From Synaphobranchus kaupii (Eukaryota > Chordata > Actinopteri > Anguilliformes > Synaphobranchidae), in the NCBI GenBank assembly GCA_029718625.1, contig CM056376.1, positions 87,810,333-87,874,332 on the forward strand: a stretch of DNA of 64,000 nucleotides, in the 5' to 3' direction. The translations under genes and the position numbers were made by a program. Positions 50,224 through 62,296 of this stretch are shown piece by piece; within the stretch, counting starts at the first letter, position 1; every line of letters begins with the position of its first letter. The notes below the pieces were generated by a model that worked only from the letters and a program-made list of their open reading frames with translations, was not told the origin of the DNA and did no database searches.

Positions 50224-51871
50224 CGTACATATATTCAATGATGTAAGGGAAGTGGTTTTTATGTATTGTGATTTTGGTGACGTGATTAAATGAGGAAAAA
50301 ACAAAACAAAAAAACAACCAACACGCAGTCACCAATCAATTAGAATAGGCTATGGGGTTGTGTGAAAAAACGTTTTGTACATTGAGATTTGTAAATTCCA
50401 TCTTATAAAAAAAGGTTTCATACTTGTACAATGAGTTTCCTAACTCAAATCGTGTAGAAGTGGTTTTGTTATGGTGGCCCAGAAGTGCAAGCCACTATTC
50501 CAAAATAAGAAGCAATCCTTTTAAATGAGTTGCTCTATTTTTTTTTTTTAAAGTTACTTTATACTGTATATTTAGGAAACCATTTAGTTAACCAAATTAG
50601 TTTCTGCCTTTTGAAAAAGATTTTGATATATTTAAGAAACCACTGTTTTACTAAATAAAACATCTCCTAATAAGAAGCAATCATTTTAAACGAGCTGCTG
50701 TCTTTTTAAAAAAGATGCAATTTATTTAGGAAGCCACTGTCTTTTTAAATAAAGCATTTCTTTTTCGAAATGGCTTCTCTATTTCAAAAAACCTCTTCTT
50801 TTTAAAGGTTTGCTCTAGTGAGGAGGATTTTTTCCTGTAAATGGTACTGTTCAATGGCAATTGGGGGTAAGAACAATACACTGGGGCCATGGATATAGTG
50901 GTTATGTGCATCCTTCATAATGTCCTTCTAAGCAAAATGCCTCCTGAACTCTCGCCGTATCAGAAACTTGGATTTACGAATAGAAGACATACGTGTGTAA
51001 TCTCTGAATTTCAATTAGTTGAATTTCCTGGTTTGCTCCACCTACTACCTCCCACTCCACCATGCCATTCCAATGATGTCAACAGGTGGCTGCAGTGAGT
51101 ATGACCAGATTGGCACTTGAATTTAGCTTAGCACGAGATAGCTAATCAGCTAGCAGATAGCACATCAACATGTTAAGGATGTGTGATGCCAGAATGCACG
51201 GCTGAAAATGTGTCTTTGCACAGAATCCCGAAAAAAGATAATATTAGACAACAATGGTTATCTTAGATCTCCTGCAACGGTGGAAGTACAACTGCATTCA
51301 ACCCGGATTACACATGGCTATGCAGCCATAATTTTTTTTGACTGAGGCCGTGTCCGAAAATCAGCGCACTTGCCTACTATTGAGTATGTCAGTTGAGTAT
51401 ACTTTTTTTAAAAAGCTGTTAAGTAGGCCGACACAACAATTCTGAAAATTGAGTGTTCTTAATATCCCCGGATGATATACTTATACAGAAACAGCCTGAG
51501 TGTTTTTCAAATGCAGGAGAGTATTCACTAGGATTTGCGACAAAACTAAATCTAAAAGAAGGTTATCTACTCTCCACAACAATGAACCAGGTGAGAGTCT
51601 TCATGTAAAGCTAACTTCCTAGTTATTGAATTTCTGTTGTTTTTTTGCAGTCATGCTGTCACCAGTTAGCAAGCTAACATTAGCTAGCTTGTAGCAAATT
51701 AGCTTGTAACGTAACGTAACGTAACGTAAAAGATTGCTTCTTATTTCTGGATAGGGGTTTGCACTTCTGGGACACCAGAAGTACATCTGATTTGGTTTTA
51801 TACAAGGAGATTTCATATTTGTATTGAAAAATATGAAATAACATAGTACCTGTGTTTGTGTGTGTTACAAG
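50220..51871. other. Intergenic DNA with a local direct repeat, no gene seen
   Basis: Near 50503-50540 and 50667-50705 the phrase 'aataagaagcaatc.ttttaaa.gagctgct' is repeated at a spacing of about 165 bp, with further shared phrases ('aaaccactgt', 'taaataaa'). A GTAAC pentanucleotide tract (five units) lies at about 51705-51729. No coding exon was recognised. Confidence 0.5.
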
Positions 51872-52519
51872 TAGGGTTGCAAAATTCCGGGAATATTCAA
51901 AGGTGGAAACTTTCCATGGGAATTAACAGGAATATATGAAAATGAACAAGAATTCATGGGAATTAACGGGAATAAACTGGAAATGTTGGCGTTATTTGTA
52001 CTAACTGTATTTCCCTCGTCATATGCAGACATAAATATAAACATTTTGTTTTGTCATAACCAGACATCCATGCAAACATTTGTGAGGAGAACTTTAATGG
52101 GTTCTTTCATTGAACAAAAAACATGAATGTTGAATAAAATAAATGTATTCCCTAACCCCCCCCCCCCAAAAGTCCCATTCAAAATGGATGTAGTCCATTA
52201 TTTCTGGAAGAATGCACAATGCATGCAAAAGGCCCTGCAGTAGTCTGCAGGATGCTAGGAATTATCTGTGCACGTGATAAAAGAATGCACTGCACATGTA
52301 ATCGAAGAATGCACAGTGCAGGGTTGAAATTCAACTGAAATCACATTAAATTGGATTGTTTTAACCAAAGCATGCTGCAAGATCTAGAATTGCATTTTAT
52401 GTGTATTTTCAACTAAATTTAAGTTTCATGTTATAGGCTAACCTTTGCAATAAAAATAGGTCAGAATTTCCAAAATTCCCGAGCTTAACTTCCCATGGTA
52501 ATTCCCCTTTGCAACCCTA
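51872..52519. mobile_element. hAT-type MITE with perfect 8-bp duplication
   Basis: The element begins TAGGGTTGCAAAATTCC and ends in its reverse complement, TTTGCAACCCTA. It is flanked on both sides by GTTACAAG (51864-51871 and 52520-52527). Eight-base duplication and TAGGGTTGCAA-like ends are hallmarks of hAT elements. At 648 bp with no transposase frame it is non-autonomous. A short C run lies near 52158. Confidence 0.9.
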
Positions 52520-52527
52520 GTTACAAG

Positions 52528-54200
52528 CACACACATTGCTGTACAGGCACAAACTATTTTAAAACATGTGAAGGATAACGTGTGCAGACACTGATTCACA
52601 AATAAAACATTTCAGGCACTCAATTTACTCCATAGATAATGCTGTTTTGCAGTTGGAGCTGGTTGGACAATAACATCAGACAGCATTTCTCCTTCGGCAG
52701 GAAGTATTGGATAGCAGAGCTGTGCCATAAAAAGTGGCAAAATTAAAATAATTTCCTAGAAATCTGTACAAGTCTTAAGGAATGGTCAAGAGATGTTTAC
52801 TGCACACTCTGTTCAGAATTTCTTGGAAACCCTCTCGTCCCAATCTCCACTGGCCCCCTCCTACATTTTTGTTTTTACATGGATCAGATGTGATCCCTAT
52901 TTCAGCATCCAAGCCTTTATTCTATGCCAGTTCAACCTCTTTTAAATCACTTGTTTATAAATATGTTAAGCTCAATAAAGTTTAAAGTACAACAGTCTTT
53001 CAAACCAGGAGGGAAGGACTATAACAGAGATTTGTTCTAACTTCTGCATTGAAGTTTTTAATGAACCCAATGATGTTTGGTAAAATGGTACATTGCAGGT
53101 AAATATTTGTAGGGAAAAATACATTTCCTGCTTCAATATTCTTGGATGGTCACCTAACACAATCAGCCTTACTCAATGATCAAGGGGGGTTAGAAACGAA
53201 GCCTGGTGACGACGGCACCGCTAGGGTGTGAAACGGGAATTAGCCAGTTTACCTAGGTGACAATAACCATTTGGTTCCCTCCCACACCACATGCAATGTC
53301 CATTTGTTTGCCTGTCACCCAATCAGGGACAGGAACCTGCATTCTATGTCAGCATTTTATTTCAGGTTTGGGGTATAAAGCTTGTACCACACACAACACT
53401 ATTTTGTGATTGAACTGCCTTACGATTACCCAGTATCTTGTATACTGTAATGAAGACTATTTTGCATTATAATTAAATTGCTATTGACCTAAACTTTGGA
53501 ACTCCGAGTTTTACTTTACAAAGGACAGAATTCCTACATATTGTACTACACGCAAACATTTATTACACTATATATTTTGGAAAATACATAATGTATTATA
53601 CGGTATATGTCAGTACCTAATTAAGCCAGAGAGAACGCCAACATTCACATTCAACCACCCAGGAATTCAGTTTAACACCCTTGATACTGATGCAAATAAA
53701 TTTTATGGGAATTTATACCCTTGTAATTTTTGGTGGGCAACGGAAACCCATTAAAGAAACCAAATGTGGTTAAAGTTGCCAGGTATGACATGTGGATTGC
53801 TTTGGCAAATATTGGAGAGTATAAAATTTGTATGCAAATTGTAGCAGCTGTACTCTGTGCTGGACGACTGTCTGTCAAGCAAATGAAATGAAAAATAATA
53901 ATGTTCTCTTTTTGGACTGCGCAAAGAACGTCCCGTGCTAAAGCGCTGCGGTAATCTCCGTGCCATGTGCTAATCGGACCCAGAGCTTTACGACACGTTG
54001 GCCTACAGCTGGTCCCTTTCTGGCAGAGCCACCGTACGGGCCACCTTTATCCCTCTTGGCTGCGCACCGTGGTTTTGAGCAGACATCTGCAGTCCACGTG
54101 CGGAGCCAAAGTCCCGCTCTGTTTGACTCTGATTTATTGAAATGTTCATCGTTGGATTGATCTAGCCTTTTACTCCAGAGACAAGAGATGCAGGCTAAAT
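52528..54200. other. Intergenic DNA, no confirmed gene
   Basis: The stretch 53180-53530 contains GGTATAAAG near 53371 and an AT-rich downstream part; it could be an LTR-like fragment, but its ends are not visible. From about 53890 CpG frequency rises towards the region described at 54201. Confidence 0.4.
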
Positions 54201-54294
54201 GACTATTGACGTCGAACGTTTGAAAAATGCATTCGTCAGATTGCTATGACTATTGACGAACCTATATAAAAAATGTATTAGCCAGATCGATCGG
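54201..54294. repeat. Imperfect 47-bp tandem duplication with TATA-like box
   Basis: GACTATTGACG starts at 54201 and again at 54248, and the following parts also align ('aaaaatgcattcgtcagat' against 'aaaaatgtattagccagat'). The second unit alone contains TATATAAA (54263-54270). The duplication sits at the edge of a CpG-richer segment. Confidence 0.65.
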
Positions 54295-54423
54295 AGGAAG
54301 AGGGGAGAGTTCCGAAGGCACTGGCCGAACACGTTCCCGGAGTGGTGCGGTCATCCGCAGCCTTTCAGCGTCACAGCGCTGTCATCAGCTAACCCCGCGG
54401 TCTCTGCCCAACTCGCTGCGGTT

Positions 54424-54609
54424 ATGAGGGTAAAGCACTCATTCGCTTTCTGCTTTGCTCTGTGTGCCTTTGTGGACATGCTCAGAGCTCTGCCGGTTGA
54501 CCTTTTTGCACGTTTTCTGGTGCAGAAAAACAAGTCAAACACTTTGAAATGTAGCCATCGTTCATTTCTTTTTTTGCATTTCAATAAAAGTTTTGTAATG
54601 GAGGATTAA
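54424..54609 (+). CDS. Uncertain small open frame with signal-peptide-like start
   Basis: The frame from the ATG at 54424 gives 61 residues. It begins MRVKHSFAFCFALCAFVDML, a basic start followed by a hydrophobic stretch that resembles a signal peptide. It then continues LPVDLFARFLVQKNKS and on to a TAA at 54609. A TATATAAA lies 160 bp upstream and a CpG-rich stretch lies between. Against a gene: an AATAAA lies inside the frame at about 54584, the same frame stays open upstream to 54253, and I recognise no family. The frame could be chance, or exon 1 of a longer spliced gene. Treat it as a hypothesis. Confidence 0.15.
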   Translation: MRVKHSFAFCFALCAFVDMLRALPVDLFARFLVQKNKSNTLKCSHRSFLFLHFNKSFVMED

Positions 54610-54837
54610 AGCCGATTGGGAAGTGAAGGAACACACAGAAGAATCTGAGACCGTCGGTCACAACAGCGGAACTCGCTCTGCTTTAGTTTCAAACTTCTCG
54701 TCGTCTAACGTGTGCGACTCTAACATTCTCATTTCATGACTGAATGAGTTTTATGAGCAAGAAATCACTTAAAATGTCCAAACGGTCTACACAATAAATC
54801 ACTGCTTCTCCTTTGCCTCTCTCCTTGCGCTTTCCTG

Positions 54838-54870
<33 letters not shown>

Positions 54871-56327
54871 CATGCATCATATGTGTATGCGTGCATGTGT
54901 GTGGTGTGTACGTACTGTATATGTTTGTGTAGTGAGAAAACATAGGCATATTTCCAGAGACAAAACTGCAATGACCGATGAAAGCTATAAAAGTCTAAAA
55001 TTAAAATATTGAAAAAAAAAATGTCTCAGTAATTTTCGATGCATGAGTCGTGGAAAGAAAAAAAGGAAAGGATGGTCATAATGTCTCCTCCTAAAATCAT
55101 TAGTAACAACCATCATCATGCAAGCTAAGGAGGTCCAGGTACAAAGTATATAAGTACAGAACACTCCCCCCCCGCAAAACCACCACCCCACCCCCCAGAC
55201 CCTGCACCACAGAAACAGAAAACAGAACGGGCTACAAACACACAACCACCTATTGGGAACTCTGATGGGACGATTGTGATAGGATCGGTCCACTCACATT
55301 CTCGGTTCGCCAAACAACAGCCTGGTTGCCCAGGTCTGTGAGAAAACTCTCAGAGCACTGGTGCAGAGACAGCCCGTGTACGTATATATTCTGCTCATAA
55401 AGGTGACAAACTGATAGATAGATGCGGCACATGTATCAAAGCGTTTGTTTTTGCTCCTGACACGATGTGGTGACTCCCTGTTACGGAGCACTCGGCAGTG
55501 AATAAACAGGATCTGAGAGAGCTCTGTTTCAGTGACAAAGAGAGTTTTAAAAACCTGCACTGGACGCAAATGCAGTCTTCTGCCAGCACAGGATTGCTCA
55601 GAATACCAGAAGAGAAGACCCTTCTCGTACACTCGGCGGCTTGTCTTTGAACAGAGACCACTATACCCAAGCTGCCCGGACTACCTCTTCAGAGGGTAAT
55701 GCATAGCAAATCAATCAATCGATCCATCCATCCATCGGTCCTTAGAAACGGTTTACCTACAGCGTCAAATGAAAATCCGGGGGTTTACGACCACCCAATG
55801 ACCCACATGGCTTTTGCGGCGCTGCTTAATTAAATAATAAATAATGCTGTAAAACAACGTCGAGGGAGACAGATCTCATGGAAAGTGTCCATGTTTGTGT
55901 AAATTCAGCAGAATATTATCGGGCCCCTGCGTGGGGACACTCAGGCAGTCTGCATCCTAATGCACTAATCTCCTCTTCATTAAAGCCTAACGCCGCAGCC
56001 GAAGCTCGTGAGATAGAATCAGTGTTGAGGCCGTTCCCCCGCCAGCCCCTCCCCAGCAGTTGAGACGGGGCATGTGATTTGCCTCGCCTCTCCTCGGCAG
56101 TTGAGACGAGCCTGTGCGCCGCTGATAAAGTTACAGGCATGACAGAGGCAACTAAAATACAGCACCAAGCACCCCATAAATCTGACAGTCACAGCACAGC
56201 GATACAGAAGATAGAGAACCTCATTAAGAATAATTAAATGTCACTGTTTTTAGTGGAATATGAGGCCATCCTCACTGTATTTTATATTAATGCTGATTAG
56301 AATGCTGCAACCCCCCAACTAAATGAA

Positions 56328-56383
56328 CCCCCCCCCCCCCCCACACACACACACACACATACGCAGGCACGCACGCACGCACA
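56328..56383. repeat. Poly-C, (CA)n and (GCAC)n compound tract
   Basis: About 15 C residues run into a CA tract and then three to four GCAC units, an arrangement related to the longer GCAC/CA block at 8648. Confidence 0.9.
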
Positions 56384-57069
56384 AACACACTTAATAAATT
56401 TCTCTCTCTGCATGTGCTCTTCACCCAGCTGTGCATATTTGTTAGGTTCCATGTATGGTCGACTGACTGGATTGGTGTGCATGTTACTTATGAGCTAAGA
56501 CTAGCTCATGGTAGTGGAGTTTCCACAGGGTGCTGTTCTATGTGGAAATGCTAATGCTATGAGCATTCGCTCATGCCCATATAAAGCACAAAGGAAATGC
56601 TGATCACAATATGACATTGTTTTGACATGACTCAGGAAATGTTTCAAATTCTCAAGAGATGGCCATTCAGGTCAATTAAAAAAATTTAAATGTTTTAGTT
56701 GATCACAGACTTTACTTTGTAATGCGGATATACACTGTAGGTGTAAATATCCGACAAGTGTCCCATATTGTTACATTGAGAGAATTTCACCTTCTCTGTC
56801 CTCAAAGGTAAGAACACACTTGAGATGAGGTAAATGGACCATGAATGCTGCAGGTCGTGTTTGAAAACTATATTTTAACCATTCCTTGGTGCCAGGACTC
56901 CTCAGTTTCTGAGTGAACACTTGTTCCTCATTCTGATACAAGTTTCAGTGGGAGAGAGAGAGATAATTTGTTCGCTATCCCGGACGTCACATCTCATCTG
57001 ACAATTCATAATCCATAAAAGAACGCAGAAATCACATCTTTATCCATGAATCATCTCAAAATGTACAGC

Positions 57070-57420
57070 TCATTGTCATTTAATGTGAAATGGAAATCAA
57101 ACAAAATGAGCTTTCCTAATCTCGTCCATGCTTTCCCCTTTTGCTGTAAAGAACAATGAGGAGTTTGAGTTTGATTTTAAAAGTGTTATCAAAGATAATC
57201 CTCTGAAACCGCTGCCTTAATTCTGTCCATGTTCCTAATTAAAAGTGACAAACGTGGGTCTGAACTGAAGGATGAAGTCAGAGAGTGGAACCGTTAACTC
57301 AATTAAAATTCAAGCAACCAAAAAAGTTTGCCGAGAAACTAGGCGACACTAATGAGTGTTTATTCATGTGGCCATTGTGAAAACAGAAGTGTGTTGGGCA
57401 TTTTTTGCACCTTACAGTAA
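57070..57420. promoter_or_regulatory. Candidate conserved noncoding block
   Basis: Non-repetitive, AT-balanced sequence with many ATTA, CAAAG and AATTAAAA words and no coding frame. Inferred from texture only. Confidence 0.22.
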
Positions 57421-58839
57421 GAGCACTTAGCGTACCGCGGGGCTGATTTTACAATTGACATGAATACGCTCCACAATAACAGCAGGCTCGGAAATAACAG
57501 TCATGGTTCCTGCATCCACCCATCCCAACAACATTTGTTAAACCGCACGGACCACTCGTCTCATTCTCCCTCACTCTATCCCTCTTTCCCTTCTTTTCCC
57601 ATTATCTCAACACAATCCTCATTGTCCGGTCTGTGTGTCCTCCAGACATATAATGTAATTCTAATATTTTATATGCAGGGCAGCCTTACTCTGAGAATAT
57701 TTGTTCTATCTGAGGCTTTTCACTGATTCCAGCTGAAAGTAGTATACACAGTGCAGTCCCAACAGAACCTGCCTTGTACAAATTCTGATTAAATTGTTAT
57801 TTGGTGATTATTATTTGGCATAATTGGCAGAAAGAGCTTGTGAACTGTATCAGCGCAGTATAACTTAAAGTGATTATAGCATTTATTTACTGAAAGCGTT
57901 TACATTTTGCTGTCCTGACACTATTGATCTCTTCTTTAAAAGAGGTTGTGGATAATTACCAAATTACTACTATTTAAATTAACAAATTTATTTAAGCTGT
58001 TTATAAGTGCTGTTTATGATACAGTATGTCCATATATAAAATACAATTCAGACAATACGGCACAGAGTCGAGAAGTCCTTTAAAATGTGTGTTTTGAAAT
58101 GTGATGGTTTTGATTCACCAAAGTGCCACGTGATGGACGGGAGCATGATGGTTGCCATTTGTGTTCCTCAGTAAGTGTTGAACATGCCTTGTGGTCAGAT
58201 TGAGCACATGCATGCACAGTCATGAAAGTGCACAGATGCTCTCTCTCTCTCTCGCACACACACACACACACACACACACAAGATGATGTAACATCTCTCC
58301 ATTCCCACATTAGGTAATTTGCCAGCTCTCAATTTCGCTTGCCGTCGAATCGGCCGTGTGATCTCTGCCGCTGGGCACGTGTGTGCCTGCGTCTCTTGGC
58401 AGCCATTCTCACAGAGTCCCATAATTCAGTACCTGGCACAAAGCACATTATTCATAAACCAGCATTATTCACAAATCAGTCTTCTGGAAAAAGGAAGTGG
58501 ATTTCAGAGCCAGCGGGGCTGAAGGTTGCATTGGCCGAACAGAAATATCTTTAGGCTGCTGGCAGGCGAACGCTCTCTCTCCCCACGCAGCTCCACCACC
58601 AGAACAAGGGAGTGTTTTTATTCGCTGTTGTTCTCTGTAGAGCTTTTGCTGCACCTATCCAGCTCCTGCCGGTAACATGGCGCAGACGCGCCGCTGCTGC
58701 CGCCCTCCGTCCCCCCTGTGCATTTTAAACTAACGCGGGATTCCTTCTCGTAGTGTGTAATTACAATTAAAGGATACACACGTTTTTGCTTGGCGGCAAG
58801 TCCCCTCTCCTCATGTCTTTCACTCTACAACAATTATTA

Positions 58840-59290
58840 TCATCCTTTCACGTTTTATACTTCTGTTATTCATTCTGTGGCATAGTGCCCCCAGCAAGGA
58901 CACATCACCTGGGCAATATTCCTTCGCATTTCAGAAACATTCATTGTGTAGATTAATGCTAACTCCCCTCAAATGAGTTTAGGATTGACACTTTAGTTTA
59001 TTAGCACTGTATTTCAGCCTGCGAGATGAAGTGCTGTAATTAAATTCTCACCGCACTCCATGTCTGTTCCCTACGCGCATTGTCATTTTTCTTTCACATT
59101 TGTTTTTTTCTTTTTTCCTTCTCATTTTGGGAAGTGATCGCTCTCGGTTCTGTAAATTAACTGTCTAATCGCTAACATGTAATTTAGCTGTGTTTATATG
59201 GCCAAAGCCTCTGATGAACAGCTAAATGACGGTGTGCTTCTAATGGAGTCTGTCCGCAGTGAGCTGAGATAAGCTAGCCCATAGGCTCAT
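58840..59290. promoter_or_regulatory. Candidate conserved noncoding block
   Basis: Unique sequence with several TTAATT/ATTAGC and CTAATCGCTAAC-type words and no coding frame, immediately left of a GT microsatellite. Inferred from texture only. Confidence 0.22.
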
Positions 59291-59335
59291 CATCCAATAG
59301 AGAGCGAGGGGAGAGAGTGAGAGACACACAAACGG

Positions 59336-59342
<7 letters not shown>

Positions 59343-59387
<45 letters not shown>

Positions 59388-59393
59388 GTGTGT
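59343..59393. repeat. (GT)n microsatellite
   Basis: About 50 bp of GT with one GC interruption near the end. Confidence 0.97.
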
Positions 59394-60284
59394 AAAAGGA
59401 GAGATAAAAGGAGCAAGAGGGATTTAATTTCTTTGAGAACATCGGCAAAAGTCAGTGCATAATTCTATGCTAACACAAGCCCCCTCAGCCTTAACCTTGT
59501 GCAAATCTTGACTTTAATCTTTGGTCTTACAAAACAGCAGAACTAGGAATTTTACTCTAGAGAACTCTAGAGATGTTACTGCTTTACTGCTGTACATACA
59601 ACATACTCAATAAGATAGAACTGGTAATGAATATTTTATTTACATTTTTCAAATATACATACTGACCATGTCATATGCAATGCGTCGTCAATATTTTTGT
59701 TCATCTTTGCATTGTTTTTTAACGTGTACATTTCTATTTTTTTAGGGTACAGAACGATCTGTGACGCTGCCAAATTATAATGGGGAACAATCAATCAAAC
59801 AGACAATTGAAGGTGGGTTGTGACCGTAAGGGCAAAGCAAGTGTAGGTGCCTGGATAAGAGCTCATAAACTAGTTATTTCTTACCTCCGCCCCCGCATTT
59901 CTTCCTCTTCCGCTTGCTCGGTAAACAGTAATGAACAACGCTCTGCTGTGGAATCAATCGTCTTCAAAGGATCATGGGAAAAGAAGCCTCTCAAAAGTGG
60001 AGGGTTTAGGTATTTAGATGCTGAAAAAAGACTGGAAGTGACTTTTACCGTGAAATGAAAGTCTTATAATAATGACAGATAGCAGTGTACTGTGTAGAGG
60101 AAGGCAGATTTCACCTTTTCAGCACATTCCAGCTCTTTGATTGAGTGTCTAAAAGTATTAGTATCAGGACTTATTTAGTCTATTGCGGTATTAAAGATAA
60201 AGCAAAGCTATATTTGTTCTTGATTCAATGTGGTCTACACACCATTATTTGCCACATAAAGTGTGTGTCTCTATGTGTGTGTTT

Positions 60285-61225
60285 GGGCTCTATTTTCCGG
60301 CGAATAGGCGCAGTCAATGCCGCAGAGCATTGGGCGTGGAGTGTGCAGTGCGCCACGCAGGTGGAAAATGGGCTGGATTAGGCAAAATGGGTGTGTCAGT
60401 GGGTGTGTTGCAGGTGGATTCAACCATAGTTAATCGAATGATTTAAGTGCTGTGCGCTTTGCGAACCGATGTACTGCCAATTTCCGACTACCACTGGAGT
60501 GGATATACTATATCTATATCAGAAATACAAGTTAATCCATTCACCAAAGGTGTCTTTATTTATAAACATTGTAACCATTGATCGCTACAACAATACAACA
60601 CAATCGATTGCAGAATACTGATATAATATGTATATAAAACTGCAGAATATTGATAGGACTGAGCCTAGCCTACAGTGAGTAGTCTACATCCTTTCAAGTG
60701 ATGAAATGAGTCTCACTTTCCGTTCATAATAAGTTCAAAGAAGTAAATGAACTTGTTTGCAGCTAGATTTGAGAGTAAATATTTTGATATAACCCTCTGA
60801 TATAATTATAGAGGGATTAGAGTTTAGTATTTTTCTCCCAAGAAGGTGATGCAAAAAGTAGGCTAGATTCCACATATGATCCACGAAAACGGTTGACCTG
60901 CTTTTGAATAGGTTATGATCATGCACGCATTGCTTGGGAAAGCCCCGAAATTAACAACTGGCCATACGCTGGGCTGCGACTTGCACCATAAACCTGGTCT
61001 GAGCAGGTGGGTGGTGCAGGTGTGAATTTGCAGTCTAATCTGACCATAAAAATTGTACTGCGCTGCTCGAATCATGACTGACACACCCCCAACAGTGGTT
61101 CGCCTTCCCATTTCGGTGCACAGTGAGTCACCAAATTACCAAACGAGCTCAGGCACATGAAGAGCAACGACAAAATTGCCACTTTGCCAGTGCGATGGCT
61201 CGCCACCGGCCGGAAAATAGAGCCC
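60285..61225. mobile_element. PIF/Harbinger-like non-autonomous element, second family
   Basis: It starts GGGCTCTATTTTCCGGC and ends with the matching reverse complement GCCGGAAAATAGAGCCC after a short GGCC context. It is flanked by TTT on both sides (60282-60284 and 61226-61228), a 3-bp duplication. The first 12 bases equal those of the elements at 36169 and 62690, but the interior differs, so it is a related but distinct family. No coding frame is kept. Confidence 0.85.
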
Positions 61226-61807
61226 TTTATGTGAGTGTGTAAGCAAGTCTTTATGAAATATGGTTACATGGTAAATTATGGTCAATTAATGGTTAATTAT
61301 GACCTTTTTTCAGGAGTTGGCAAATCTGAACAAGAATGCAAGCAAAATTATTATTTTTTTAAATCCAAGGTGGAACAGCTATTTGAGACATTCATTCTCA
61401 GTGCAGTGATGCATACTATGGTCCAGACCACTGAATGAAGATAGATATGTTCAGGTTCAGGTTATATACGCATATTCTCAAAGACGTTTGCAGTAACAAA
61501 ACATTCTATCGAATTTCAGACTCATATTATAAGTACTGGCCCTTGCAATTGCTGCTTGTTTTGCAGAAAATGGATACTTTTTTGTGTGATATGTGTCCAA
61601 AAAGGCTCACCCACCTGTTTTGAAAATCCCCAGAAATGTTGATGAGCACAAGGGATTTTAAATTACCTCTAATACTAATCAGCTCACAGCTTTATTATTT
61701 GATGTTACTTGCTACTTGATGCATTATTTTCAAGCATCTAAAAATCATCTTATATTTAATTAATTAATAAATTGTGTGTGGCACATAGCTAGTGAACAAG
61801 CAGCTCA
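61226..61807. other. Intergenic AT-rich DNA, no gene seen
   Basis: AT-rich unique sequence between two transposons. Two overlapping open frames of 62-67 codons have no motif. Confidence 0.5.
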
Positions 61808-62053
61808 TTAAGGGTTAGTTCGGAATTTTGGACATAATGTCTCATTTACGTCTTACCCATGATGTAGTTGATTGATGGAAACCATTTTCAGCTAATTCCA
61901 TGCTGTCCCTTCTTTTGGACATACACACGTTGCTAATGCTAGCGCAACTCTATGGTAACCGGTAGCATCCACTACCAAACGCACTTAAACACTCCACAGT
62001 GCACCCAAAGTGAATAAAATATGACGACAGTCTATAGGGGTTAATTTGAGTGT

Positions 62054-62296
62054 TTATACCATCATTTTTGAAGTCAAACGATCATTGAATCCTTTACTTT
62101 GTGCTGACCTATATTCTCTGTGGTTCTCTGCAGCAGCAACAGGCGGGGGTTGATCCGTCTCTTCTACCAATGCGCTTTTTGCCCTCTGAGCATCCATCTC
62201 TTTCAGTTCTTCATCCGTATATTCTGGTTTGCCAGATAAACTAAACTCCTCATCATCCTCTTCAAAGTCAGACATATGTCTTTTGAACGTGGCCAT
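62054..62296 (-). CDS. Acidic short frame inside family B element, unknown
   Basis: From an ATG at 62294-62296 the minus frame gives 80 residues: MATFKRHMSDFEEDDEEFSL, then KPEYTDEELKEMDAQRAKSA and a Pro/Ala/Glu-rich tail that runs into the left inverted arm. The frame stays open upstream of the ATG to about 62400, so it could be the interior of a longer exon. The composition is strongly acidic and protein-like rather than random. It could be a surviving exon of an autonomous family B element or a captured host exon. I do not recognise the family. Confidence 0.35.
   Translation of the reverse strand: MATFKRHMSDFEEDDEEFSLSGKPEYTDEELKEMDAQRAKSALVEETDQPPPVAAAENHREYRSAQSKGFNDRLTSKMMV

Larger units (their letters stand above)
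54610..60284. other. Intergenic DNA with microsatellites, no gene seen
   Basis: The stretch contains GT tracts at 54841-54868 and 59343-59393, a C run passing into CA/GCAC (56328-56383), and a CT/CA tract (58241-58280). Unique blocks at 57070-57420 and 58840-59290 look like candidate regulatory DNA. No exon was recognised. Confidence 0.5.

Noticed and set aside
50087..50335. His-Thr repeat frames
   Set aside because: Translation of the GT microsatellite at 50151-50219.
55125..55313. Gly/Cys/Trp-rich minus-strand frames
   Set aside because: They arise from C-rich runs near 55165-55196 and show no domain.
59780..60058. 92-codon plus-strand frame starting MGNNQSN
   Set aside because: The start looks myristoylation-like, but nothing further matches a known domain and no splice context supports it; left as a chance frame.
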